Shown here in pieces: positions 35,468 to 42,838 of a stretch of 64,000 nt of DNA. The DNA is from Treponema sp. UBA4267 (GTDB taxonomy: Bacteria > Spirochaetota > Spirochaetia > Treponematales > Treponemataceae), in the NCBI GenBank assembly GCA_002395155.1, contig DGWD01000034.1, forward strand, positions 1 through 64,000, written 5' to 3'. A model generated the notes under the pieces. That model was not told the DNA's origin, did no database searches, and worked only from the letters and a program-made list of their open reading frames with translations. Numbering within the stretch: position 1 is the stretch's first letter; each line of letters opens with the position of its first letter. Position numbers and translations under genes: made by a program.

Positions 35468-37006
35468 ATGAAACGTTTTTTAATTGTAATTTCTTTTTTA
35501 TCTCTCTGTTTCCTTTGTTCCGCAGAAGATAATTCCTCAATTCCACGATATAAGGGCTTTGCCGCAGGTGGAGACATTCTCAGTCAATTTGCAATTGGTG
35601 ATTACTCAAAATTTGCAATAATGAATCTTGGAGCATCTCTTACCGGAGAATATACAATTCCACTTGAGCTTCCAAAGAATATGGATTTAGGGTTGGCGGT
35701 TCGTGCAGACTTTGCCCATGTTTTTGTAAAATCTGGACAGAAATTAAAATCTGATGAAGAAATCCGTGCATTTGGTGCAGCCTGGCTTCGCATTCCTTTT
35801 ATTTTAGGAAATCAGTTTTTTGCTTTTCAACCGGAGATTGGAGGCGGCCTTTCTGTATTCCTTTCAAATTACGAGAGTGGAGGACAGATAAAAAGCGGAA
35901 CGTATCTTTCTCCTCTTATAAGTATTGCTCCTTCTTTCCGCTGGATTCCACCAAAAGTCCAGCAGCTCGAAGTAGAAGCCTCTCCACTCTTTACACTTGT
36001 TCCAGAAAATTCAAAAGCTACAACATTGCTTGGCTTAAGGTTGGGCGCAATCTGGCACTTCCAGATGAAAAACGATAACAGTGCAGAAGAAAAGAAAAAG
36101 GCTAAGCTTGAAAAGGCAGAAGAGAAACGTCAGAAAAAAGAAGCTGGACGTCTGGAAGCAGAAGAAAAACGAAGAAAAGAGGAAGAAGAACGTCTGGCTG
36201 CTGAAGAAAAACGTCGCGAACAAGAAGAAGAGGAACGCCTCAAAGAAGAAAGACGAAGACGAGAAGAAGAAGCCGAACGTGCTCGCCTCGCAGAAGAAGA
36301 AAAACGCCGCGCCGAAGAGGAAGCTGAAAAAGCTCGCCTTGAAGAAGCTGAACGCAAACGCAAGGCTGAAGAAGAGGCTGAAAAAGCACGCCTCGCAGAA
36401 GAAGAAAAACGCCGCGCCGAAGAAGAAGCTGAGCGTGCACGTCTGGAAGAAGATGAACGCAAACGTAAGGCTGAAGAAGAGCGCAGACTTGCAGAAGAAG
36501 CCGAATCTGAAGAAATAGCAGAGAAAGAGCCTGAAACAGAAGAAATTATAGAAGCTGAACCTGAGCCGGAAAGCCCATTAGAGCCTGCCCAGCCGAAAAT
36601 CATTACAGAGCGTCTTGTTCTCAAACGTATTCTCTACTTCAGCAAGAATGGTGCCGTATTTACAGGCCTCAGCCGCGAACAGATTCGCCAAAACGAAAAG
36701 ACAATTGATGAAGCCGTAGAACTCATCAAAAAACATCCGGAATGCACAGTATTAATAGAAGGTTATGCAAACAACATCAGCGGAAGCGAAGAAGAAGACC
36801 GCACAGCCTGTATGCCACTTTCACTGTGGCGTGCAGAATACATAAAGAAAGAACTCAAAAAACGCGGAATTGATGAAGATAAAATTGAAACTGTAGGAAA
36901 AGGCGGAGCAAATCCTCTTGCAGACAAAGCAGACCGCAACAACTGGTGGAAGAACCGCCGCGTAGAATTCTTAATCACATACGAAAGCGAGGTTGAAAAT
37001 GAATAG
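35468..37006 (+). CDS. OmpA-family protein with N-terminal barrel-like domain and E/K/R-rich rod
   Basis: 512 residues. Signal peptide (1-19), a beta-rich domain of about 170 residues resembling a small outer-membrane barrel, a charged Glu/Lys/Arg/Ala rod (about 200-350) with a 35-residue repeat, an acidic Pro/Glu linker and an OmpA-like peptidoglycan-binding domain (about 385-505) with VLIEGYANN and NNWWKNRRVEFLI. It would link the outer membrane to the cell wall. The rod suggests a long reach across the periplasm. AAGG upstream. Its end overlaps the next gene by 8 bp. Confidence 0.82.
   Translation: MKRFLIVISFLSLCFLCSAEDNSSIPRYKGFAAGGDILSQFAIGDYSKFAIMNLGASLTGEYTIPLELPKNMDLGLAVRADFAHVFVKSGQKLKSDEEIRAFGAAWLRIPFILGNQFFAFQPEIGGGLSVFLSNYESGGQIKSGTYLSPLISIAPSFRWIPPKVQQLEVEASPLFTLVPENSKATTLLGLRLGAIWHFQMKNDNSAEEKKKAKLEKAEEKRQKKEAGRLEAEEKRRKEEEERLAAEEKRREQEEEERLKEERRRREEEAERARLAEEEKRRAEEEAEKARLEEAERKRKAEEEAEKARLAEEEKRRAEEEAERARLEEDERKRKAEEERRLAEEAESEEIAEKEPETEEIIEAEPEPESPLEPAQPKIITERLVLKRILYFSKNGAVFTGLSREQIRQNEKTIDEAVELIKKHPECTVLIEGYANNISGSEEEDRTACMPLSLWRAEYIKKELKKRGIDEDKIETVGKGGANPLADKADRNNWWKNRRVEFLITYESEVENE
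36268..36480 (+). repeat. 105-bp tandem repeat inside the OmpA-like gene
   Basis: Two adjacent copies of a 105-bp unit (35 codons, period seen at CGCCTCGCAG at 36284 and 36389) encode an alternating RLAEEEKRRAEEE / RLEEAERKRKAEEE helix. Slippage could change the length of the rod between strains. Confidence 0.8.
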
Positions 37007-38579
37007 AAGAAATCACCATCTCTTAAAAACAGGAATAAAACTCTTTGCAACTCTCTTTATCATATTTGTAGCAATAGAGTTTACAGCATGTTCAAATCAT
37101 ATTATGGATATTACAGAAGCTCTTCCGCAAGTGGAAGAATCAAAGGAGTCAAATAATAAAGATAGTGAAAAAACTACAGAAAATGGTGGTGGTACTGCAA
37201 GTGGAGGCGGCACAACAAGTGGCACTCCAGCCGAAGGTGGCGGGGGTACAACAAATGGAGGCGGTTCAAGCGGCGGATCTAATGGAGGCTCAAACGGTGG
37301 GGAAACGCCACCTCCTTCTACACCTACCCCAGGTGCAGCTACATACAATATTACAGTTGCAAGTGGAATTGAAAATGGAAGCATAAGCGTAAGCAAAACC
37401 ACAGCAGCTGCGGGTGAAACTATTTCAATTACAGTTAATCCAGCTTCTGGTTATGAACTTGAAACAATTACAGTAAGAGATTCAAGCGGAACCTCCCTTA
37501 CAGTTACAAACAACACTTTTGTAATGCCAGAAAGTAATGTAAGTGTAAATGCATCGTTTAGAGTTACTGTAACTTACTATAACATAAGTATTGAAAGTGG
37601 TATTCCACACGGAACAATAACTGTAGATAAAACTACAGCAACTGCGGGTGAAACCGTCACAATTACAGCAACTCCTGATAATGGATACGATATGGCATTT
37701 TTTTATCTAAGTAAGTTACCTTTTACCGCATCAAGCCGGCAAAAAATCATAGGCTACTCTTTCATAATGCCATCTTACGACGTATCAATATCTACACAGT
37801 TTCTTCCAGCTACAATATCACTTAAGGAAGGAGGTAATTTTAGAACTAATACAACTATCACAATAGGTTATGAATCAATGACAAAATTCTTACATAGTAC
37901 GACACCTCCAGAAACAGGAACTTATTTTTATAACATAGCTTCAGATGAATGTATGCCATGCTATATATGGAAAGAAGGATCCACGTTATATTATTACGCG
38001 AAAGGCTATACAGACACATATCCACCTGTAAAAAAAATATTACTAAAAAATGGATATAATTTTTCTGGATTTTGGGCTGTTACTGAAATTGATCTTGAAT
38101 ACTTTGATACTTCGAATGTTACTAGCATGTCTTCTATGTTTAGTGGGTGCCATAAACTTACATCATTAAATCTTGAGAATTTCGATACTTCAAATGTAAC
38201 TGACATGAGTTATATGTTCTATGATTGCTGTGACCTTACATCATTAAATCTTGAGAATTTCGATACTTCAAATGTAACTAATATGAGTTATATGTTCTCT
38301 GATTGCTATAAACTTACATCATTAAATCTTGAGAATTTCGATACTTCAAATGTTACTAATATGAAAGAAATGTTTTATTATAATTACACACTTCAAACTA
38401 TAACAGTATCATCAAGATTTGTATTAACAAATGTCATAAGATCCAATGATATGTTTTATCGTTGTTACGAATTAGTAGGTGGAAGTGGAACTAAATGGAA
38501 TAGTTCACATTTGAATATAGAATACGCCCGTGTAGACAATCCACCAGATGCGCCAGGATATTTCACACTTAAACAGTAA
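36999..38579 (+). CDS. BspA-like lipoprotein with DUF285 repeats
   Basis: 526 residues. A lipoprotein-type signal peptide (Cys near residue 31, FTAC) precedes a Gly/Ser/Thr-rich linker (about 55-105), two bacterial-repeat beta domains (each with SGIxxGxIxVxKTTAxAGE, near 120-190 and 195-265), and a C-terminal region with DUF285-type units LTSLNLENFDTSNVTxM (about 360-450; three nearly identical 75-bp copies). Such surface proteins bind host or microbial ligands. The ATG at 36999 has GAGG six bases upstream and overlaps the OmpA-like gene by 8 bp. Codon use becomes more AT-rich in the second half, which hints at a separate origin. Confidence 0.78.
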   Translation: MNRRNHHLLKTGIKLFATLFIIFVAIEFTACSNHIMDITEALPQVEESKESNNKDSEKTTENGGGTASGGGTTSGTPAEGGGGTTNGGGSSGGSNGGSNGGETPPPSTPTPGAATYNITVASGIENGSISVSKTTAAAGETISITVNPASGYELETITVRDSSGTSLTVTNNTFVMPESNVSVNASFRVTVTYYNISIESGIPHGTITVDKTTATAGETVTITATPDNGYDMAFFYLSKLPFTASSRQKIIGYSFIMPSYDVSISTQFLPATISLKEGGNFRTNTTITIGYESMTKFLHSTTPPETGTYFYNIASDECMPCYIWKEGSTLYYYAKGYTDTYPPVKKILLKNGYNFSGFWAVTEIDLEYFDTSNVTSMSSMFSGCHKLTSLNLENFDTSNVTDMSYMFYDCCDLTSLNLENFDTSNVTNMSYMFSDCYKLTSLNLENFDTSNVTNMKEMFYYNYTLQTITVSSRFVLTNVIRSNDMFYRCYELVGGSGTKWNSSHLNIEYARVDNPPDAPGYFTLKQ

Positions 38580-38621
38580 AGAATGCAGATGATGCTTCAG
38601 AATCATTAAGGAGACACTAAA

Positions 38622-39182
38622 TTGAACGAGAAATCATGGACTAAACAAATCTGTAATATATTAAACGAGGAATTTACTAATAAAAAAATGAATCTCCATG
38701 CAGAAACTTTAAAAAAGCTTCCATATGAAAAAACACTTTATTCTTTTAATCAGAATTGGAAAGCAAATTATTCTAAAGAAATAAATTATGAAACAGATTT
38801 ATTTATATATGAAATAAAAAATAATTTAATAATTCCACGTATAGTAATTGAAGCAAAATTCAAAAATATAACGACACATGATGCCATAACTTATAATTTC
38901 AAAGCTAAAGAGCATAAAAATATTATACCCTTTCTTAGATATGGAATTATGATAGGTAATAATAAAGAAAAGACTTTATCATGGAAAATATTCAATCATG
39001 GGGAAAATTTTGATTTTATGTATAGTTTCAAAAAACAAAGTCCAGATTCATCTGAACGTAAAGAATTTCTTGAAATAATTTATAACGAAATAAAATATAG
39101 CAAAGAATATGAGACAATTATACAAAGCAGAGGAAAAAAATCAGGTATTCATTTATTTGAAAAAAGTTTGAAAATTAAATAA
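38622..39182 (+). CDS. Possible PD-(D/E)XK nuclease-fold protein
   Basis: 186 residues starting from TTG with AAGGAG eight bases upstream. The segment YETDLFIYE followed by RIVIEAKFKN fits the D...ExK core of PD-(D/E)XK nucleases, and a hydrophobic strand (RYGIMIGNN) follows. The gene is unusually AT-rich compared with its neighbours, which suggests transfer. No methyltransferase is beside it, so a classical restriction system is not supported. A nuclease family protein (DUF1016) lies across the following gap. Confidence 0.5.
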   Translation: MNEKSWTKQICNILNEEFTNKKMNLHAETLKKLPYEKTLYSFNQNWKANYSKEINYETDLFIYEIKNNLIIPRIVIEAKFKNITTHDAITYNFKAKEHKNIIPFLRYGIMIGNNKEKTLSWKIFNHGENFDFMYSFKKQSPDSSERKEFLEIIYNEIKYSKEYETIIQSRGKKSGIHLFEKSLKIK

Positions 39183-39187
39183 AACTT

Positions 39188-39322
39188 TTAAACGCATTTT
39201 ACAATCGCAGTAAAAAACTCTGCACTCCACAAATCCAGTTTACGTTCGTCCTGAATAAAGGGGCGAACGTCTTTTTTTGCGGCTTCAAAATCAATTTCTT
39301 TGAAATGTTCGCTATTGACTGT
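39188..39322 (-). pseudogene. Fossil of a C-terminus, AbiEii-like
   Basis: Directly after the DUF1016 stop codon and in the same frame, about 44 codons read through HFKEIDFEAAKKDVRPFIQD, then RKLDLWSAEFF, to a TAA at 39188-39190. There is no start codon of its own. The composition is clearly protein-like and resembles the end of AbiEii/AbiGii-type nucleotidyltransferase toxins, though that match is from memory. I read it as the leftover 3' end of a lost gene. Confidence 0.45.
39242..39278 (+). terminator. Intrinsic terminator after the nuclease-like gene
   Basis: Stem ACGTTCGTCC / GGGGCGAACGT (39242-39251 with 39260-39270) followed by C and seven T. It works in the plus direction for the gene ending at 39182. 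It overlaps the fossil reading frame on the other strand. Confidence 0.6.
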
Positions 39323-40339
39323 TTATTTATCAACTAACTGTTTTACTTCATTTATTTCCTTTATGAGCTGTTCTGTTGTAGGCAAATAAAAATTATATTC
39401 ACTTGCATGAATTGTAGAATTATCTTCTGGGAGAGACATTTTTACTACTGTATCATTTTTTAAAGCACACAGAAGAATGCCTATTGTTTTATTTTCTTCC
39501 GGTAGTTTTTCATTACGGTCATAGAAATTTACATACATCTGTAGTTGTCCTAAATCTTGATGTGTAAGTTTTCCTGTTTTTATTTCAACAATGACAAAGC
39601 ATTTCAAAAGGCGATTATAATATACCATATCTATAAAGAATTCATCATCTTCTATCAAAATTTGTTTCTGTCTAGCAACAAAAGAAAATTCTTTACCCAT
39701 CTCAAGCAAAAAATCTGTTATATGAGAAATGATTGCACTTTCAAAATCTTTTTCAAAATACTCAGCTTTTCTTTCTAATTCTAAAAATTCCAAAATCATA
39801 GGATCTTTTATTATTTCTTTTGGTGATTCCGGAATTCGTTCTTTTCTAGCAACTGCCAGAACAGCTTCCTTATTATTACTAAGCAGAAGCCGTTCATACA
39901 ACTGACTATTTATTTGTCTTTCAGTTTCTCGTGTAGTCCAGCCATTGTTTACGGATTCTAATTCATAATATTCACGTTTGTCAGGATCTGATATCTGTAT
40001 TAATCTTCGATATTGACTCCAGTTCAATTGCGACCGCAGTGTGGTCGCAATTGGATACAAACAATAAAATTGTCTCGCTCGTTCTAATTGCCGTTTATTA
40101 AATCCACTCCCATATTCAGATTCAAGCTTTTCTGCAAGTTTTTTTATCAGATAGCTTCCATAATCCGCTCTTTCTTTTTTCTGCTGTTCTTCTTCAAAAA
40201 TTCGTCTTCCCAAACTCCAATACATCTGTACTCTGCAAAAGTCAACACTCTTTACCGCATTACTGCGTGAAAACTCAATAATTTTCCTCGCATCATCTAA
40301 AATATTTAATGATTTGATATGAAGTAATTCATTTTTCAT
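39323..40339 (-). CDS. DUF1016 (YhcG-type) PD-(D/E)XK nuclease family protein
   Basis: 338 residues. The N-terminal DUF1016_N region (about 1-170) is followed by the nuclease-like domain (about 180-330) with DMVYYNRLLKCFVIVEIKTG carrying the D...ExK core. Relatives are linked to mobile DNA and defence, but the target is not established. The ATG at 40339 is chosen because GGGG lies five bases upstream; an upstream in-frame start at 40387 would run through a terminator hairpin. A minus-strand terminator stands between its likely promoter and its ribosome-binding site, so expression may be attenuated. Confidence 0.8.
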   Translation of the reverse strand: MKNELLHIKSLNILDDARKIIEFSRSNAVKSVDFCRVQMYWSLGRRIFEEEQQKKERADYGSYLIKKLAEKLESEYGSGFNKRQLERARQFYCLYPIATTLRSQLNWSQYRRLIQISDPDKREYYELESVNNGWTTRETERQINSQLYERLLLSNNKEAVLAVARKERIPESPKEIIKDPMILEFLELERKAEYFEKDFESAIISHITDFLLEMGKEFSFVARQKQILIEDDEFFIDMVYYNRLLKCFVIVEIKTGKLTHQDLGQLQMYVNFYDRNEKLPEENKTIGILLCALKNDTVVKMSLPEDNSTIHASEYNFYLPTTEQLIKEINEVKQLVDK

Positions 40340-40365
40340 ATTATCCCCCAACAAAACAAAAAAAA

Positions 40366-40395
40366 ATGGCTGAACGCTTTTATGCATTCAGCCAT
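40366..40395 (-). terminator. Terminator-like hairpin in the DUF1016 leader
   Basis: Stem ATGGCTGAA/TTCAGCCAT, extended by an inner GC pair, followed on the minus strand by eight T. It lies 26 bp before the DUF1016 start codon. A weak promoter-like pair, TTGTCA (40437-40442) and TATATT (40412-40417), lies upstream of it with a long 19-bp spacer. Confidence 0.6.
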
Positions 40396-40462
40396 TAAAT
40401 ACTTCATATATAATATAGACTCAATTAACACATTTTTGACAAAATTTTCTAAAAAAATCCCT

Positions 40463-40493
40463 AAAAAAAACACTTTCCGAAGAAAGTGCTTTT
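40463..40493. terminator. Bidirectional terminator-like hairpin
   Basis: Stem CACTTTC-cgaa-GAAAGTG with eight A on the left and four T on the right; strongest on the minus strand. Confidence 0.6.
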
Positions 40494-40496
40494 ATG

Positions 40497-40569
40497 GATT
40501 GCTTCGGCCCTGAGCCTCTCAATGACGGACATTATCTGTCATTGAGAGGAGCGTAGCGACGTGGCAATC
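40497..40569. repeat. Palindromic element with nested stems
   Basis: Outer GATTGC/GCAATC enclose a perfect 12-bp stem CCTCTCAATGAC/GTCATTGAGAGG around an 11-base loop. The ATTGCTTCG...GTCATTGAGAG wording resembles palindromic repeats found scattered in many bacterial genomes. It lies between a terminator hairpin and a gene fossil. Confidence 0.65.
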
Positions 40570-40573
40570 TATA

Positions 40574-40606
40574 TTAGAATGAACCAGCTACTGCTACAGC
40601 ACATGC
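40574..40606 (-). pseudogene. Fossil 3' end of a second GGGtGRT-protein gene
   Basis: Read on the minus strand it gives A-C-A-V-A-V-A-G-S-F-stop, identical to the last ten residues of the intact gene at 40781-41818, but with synonymous codon changes (for example TCA for AGT, GGT for GGA) and TAA in place of TAG. Upstream of it the frame is lost. It is the remnant of a diverged paralogue, not of a recent copy. Confidence 0.7.
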
Positions 40607-40613
40607 CTACAAT

Positions 40614-40665
40614 CGAAGAACCGTTAAAAAAAATTGTGCGACAGTGCAATTTTTTAGGTTCATCG
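40614..40665. repeat. Hairpin repeat, variant copy
   Basis: Variant of the units at 32188 and 49749: GAACC-gtt-AAAAAAAATTG, a short loop, CAATTTTTT-A-GGTTC. The outer arms are GAACC/GGTTC here in place of AAAGC/GCTTT, so the outer pairing is preserved by compensating changes. Confidence 0.65.
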
Positions 40666-40730
40666 AAAGAATGGCTCGCCGCGAGACTAGCGAGCGGCGG
40701 CAACGGCTTGCAGTAGCATGTGCCTATAAA
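40666..40730. repeat. GC-rich palindromic segment
   Basis: CTCGCCGC/GCGGCGGC pair around GAGACTAGCGA, followed by GCAGTAG and GCATGTGC, which are inverted copies of CTACTGC and GCACATGC at 40588-40605. With the two preceding repeats it forms a mosaic that separates the gene fossil from the living gene. Confidence 0.5.
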
Positions 40731-40731
40731 A

Positions 40732-40763
40732 AAAAGAGCTCCGTTTATTCACGGAGCTCTTTT
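40732..40763 (-). terminator. Terminator of the NifU-like/GGGtGRT operon
   Basis: Perfect stem AAAAGAGCTCCGT/ACGGAGCTCTTTT with a 6-base loop, 18 bp past the stop codon, followed by more T on the minus strand. Confidence 0.85.
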
Positions 40764-40780
40764 AATCATTCAAGATAGAA

Positions 40781-41818
40781 CTAGAAACTTCCAGCAACTG
40801 CTACGGCACACGCAACAGTACATCCTACCATAGGGTTGTTTCCCATTCCCATGAAGCCCATCATTTCTACGTGAGCTGGTACTGATGACGAACCTGCGAA
40901 CTGTGCATCTGAATGCATACGTCCGAGAGTATCAGTAAAGCCGTAAGAAGCTGGACCTGCAGCCATGTTATCAGGATGGAGTGTACGACCTGTACCACCA
41001 CCAGAAGCTACAGAGAAGTATTTCTTACCAGCAAGGAGGCGTTCCTTCTTGTAAGTACCTGCAACTGGGTGCTGGAAACGTGTTGGGTTTGTAGAGTTTC
41101 CTGTAATAGAAACATCAACATCTTCGTGCCACATAATTGCAACACCTTCGCGTACATCGTCAGCACCGTAGCACTTTACGATAAGGCGGTCAGGGTTAGA
41201 TCCATATGGAACTTCCTTAACAATCTTAAGAGCCTTGTCAGTACCTTCGCCATTGAAATAGTCGAATTCAGTCTGAACATATGTAAAGCCGTTAATACGT
41301 GAAATAATCTGAGCAGCGTCTTTTCCAAGACCGTTCAAGATAACGCGGAGCTTGTTCTTACGAACTTTGTTAGCGTTAGCAGCAATCTTAATAGCACCTT
41401 CAGCAGCAGCGAATGATTCGTGACCTGCCAAGAATGCGAAACACTGAGTTTCTTCTGAAAGAAGACGAGCACCAAGGTTTCCGTGTCCAAGACCTACTTT
41501 ACGGTCATCAGCTACAGAACCTGGCAAACAGAAGGCCTGCAAGCCTTTACCAATATTTGCAGCAGCTGTAGAACCTGTCTTATCGCCAGTTTTTTCAGCT
41601 TCCTTAATAGCAATAGCAGAACCGAGAACATATGCCCATTTAGCATCTTCAAAACAAATCTGCTGTGTAGACTGACAGATTTCGTATGGATCGAAACCGT
41701 GTGATTTACAAAGATCACGAGCTTCATTTAATCCTGCTTCACCTTCTTTAAAACCATATTCTTTAAGAGCCTTATTCACCTGAGGAATGCGGCCTTCAAA
41801 ATCTTCAAATAATGCCAT
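40781..41818 (-). CDS. GGGtGRT protein
   Basis: 345 residues. The name-giving motif SGGGTGRTLHPDN (about 270-282) is present, as are other conserved glycine-rich segments (GLGHGNLGARL, MMGFMGMGNNPMVGC). The family (PF14057) is almost always next to an iron-sulfur scaffold protein, as here, but its function is not known. Several conserved Cys and Asp could bind metal. Second gene of the pair, 10 bp after the first; GGAGG before the start. A fossil of a second copy lies downstream. Confidence 0.9.
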   Translation of the reverse strand: MALFEDFEGRIPQVNKALKEYGFKEGEAGLNEARDLCKSHGFDPYEICQSTQQICFEDAKWAYVLGSAIAIKEAEKTGDKTGSTAAANIGKGLQAFCLPGSVADDRKVGLGHGNLGARLLSEETQCFAFLAGHESFAAAEGAIKIAANANKVRKNKLRVILNGLGKDAAQIISRINGFTYVQTEFDYFNGEGTDKALKIVKEVPYGSNPDRLIVKCYGADDVREGVAIMWHEDVDVSITGNSTNPTRFQHPVAGTYKKERLLAGKKYFSVASGGGTGRTLHPDNMAAGPASYGFTDTLGRMHSDAQFAGSSSVPAHVEMMGFMGMGNNPMVGCTVACAVAVAGSF

Positions 41819-41828
41819 TATATTCCTC

Positions 41829-42530
41829 CTATTCCTTTCTAGGGTCGATAAGTTTTACCATACCCTGATCAGCAGTTACACGACCATAGTGAGTACGTGC
41901 ACCTTCGATAGCTTCCTGTGCAGGTTTTCCAGCCTTAAGAGCATCCATTAATTTACCAAAGTTGATACAGTTGTAACCAATAATCTGTCCATCTTTATCA
42001 ACAGCACAAGTTTCTACATAACCTTCTGTCATTTCGAGATAGCGAGGACCTGTTTTGCGTGTAGCAAACATTGTTCCTACCTGAGAACGGAGGTTCTTTC
42101 CAAGGTCTTCAAGAGAAGCACCAACTTTAAGTCCACCCTTAGAATAAGCTGACTGAGTACGACCGTAAACAATCTGCATGAAAAGTTCGCGCATAGCAGT
42201 GTTGATAGCATCACAAACGAGGTCAGTATTCAAAGCTTCAAGCAAAGTTTTTCCGATAAGAATTTCAGATGCCATAGCAGCTGAGTGAGTCATACCAGAA
42301 CAACCAATAGTTTCAACGAGAGCTTCTTCAATAATGCCGTCTTTAACATTAAGAGAAAGTTTACAAGCACCCTGCTGTGGGGCACACCAACCGATTCCGT
42401 GTGTAAAACCAGAAACGTCTTCAATTTTTTTTACCTTTACCCATTCCCCTTCTTCAGGAATTGGGGCAGGTCCATGATATGCGCCTTTTGCCAAAGGACA
42501 CATATGTTCCACTTCTGCAGTGTATACCAT
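41829..42530 (-). CDS. NifU/IscU-like iron-sulfur scaffold protein
   Basis: 233 residues. The segment VETIGCSGMTHSAAMASEILIGKTLLEAL is IscU/NifU-N-like, with Cys in GCSGMTHSA and a further Cys in WCAPQQGAC and VETCAV. It probably carries or transfers an iron-sulfur cluster, with the GGGtGRT protein as partner. The ATG at 42530 has AAGGAG six bases upstream; an in-frame start at 42638 is far into the leader. It is longer than ordinary IscU, with extra segments at both ends. Confidence 0.82.
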   Translation of the reverse strand: MVYTAEVEHMCPLAKGAYHGPAPIPEEGEWVKVKKIEDVSGFTHGIGWCAPQQGACKLSLNVKDGIIEEALVETIGCSGMTHSAAMASEILIGKTLLEALNTDLVCDAINTAMRELFMQIVYGRTQSAYSKGGLKVGASLEDLGKNLRSQVGTMFATRKTGPRYLEMTEGYVETCAVDKDGQIIGYNCINFGKLMDALKAGKPAQEAIEGARTHYGRVTADQGMVKLIDPRKE

Positions 42531-42622
42531 GAAATGCTCCTTAAATATAGAGAAAAAAATTATGTGAAAGGAAAAACTCTGAAAGGAGTAAGCAGTATAT
42601 CTTTTTGCAGATGCCTGCCAAC

Positions 42623-42650
42623 GACTCATTAGCCACAATTAGTCATTTCC
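42623..42650. promoter_or_regulatory. Shared ~27-bp motif, copy in the NifU-like leader
   Basis: GACTCATTAGCCACAAT followed by T-AGTCATTTC; 26 of 28 bases are the same as at 42779-42806. The ends GACT/AGTC are inverted repeats. It lies about 35-60 nt past the predicted minus-strand transcription start. Confidence 0.6.
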
Positions 42651-42690
42651 TTTTAGATAGAATCTTCCTATCTTTCCATATTAATATAGA

Positions 42691-42719
42691 AGAATATCGT
42701 TTTTTATTAGATTTATCAA
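42691..42719 (-). promoter_or_regulatory. Promoter of the NifU-like/GGGtGRT operon
   Basis: -35 TTGATA (42714-42719), 17-bp spacer, -10 TATTCT (42691-42696) on the minus strand. The leader would be about 155 nt. Confidence 0.5.
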
Positions 42720-42725
42720 TCATAA

Positions 42726-42754
42726 TTGACACAATATGAAACAATCATTAAACT
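42726..42754 (+). promoter_or_regulatory. eno promoter
   Basis: Perfect -35 TTGACA (42726-42731), 17-bp spacer, -10 TAAACT (42749-42754). The leader is about 78 nt and carries the shared motif. The 42531-42838 gap thus holds two divergent promoters and two motif copies. Confidence 0.6.
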
Positions 42755-42778
42755 AGGATTTGTTAGTATTACCTAACT

Positions 42779-42806
42779 GACTCATTAGCCACAATCAGTC
42801 ATTTCT
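42779..42806. promoter_or_regulatory. Shared ~27-bp motif, copy in the eno leader
   Basis: Same motif as 42623-42650, on the same DNA strand, and so in the opposite sense relative to its transcript. Ends TGACT/AGTCA are inverted repeats 14 bases apart. Confidence 0.6.
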
Positions 42807-42838
42807 AAACAAAATTACCTGGAGGTTTTAGAAAAAAA

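Noticed and set aside
36130..36624. Long antisense frame inside the OmpA-like gene
   Set aside because: It is a Ser/Arg-rich mirror of the Glu/Lys/Arg codon repeats on the real strand.
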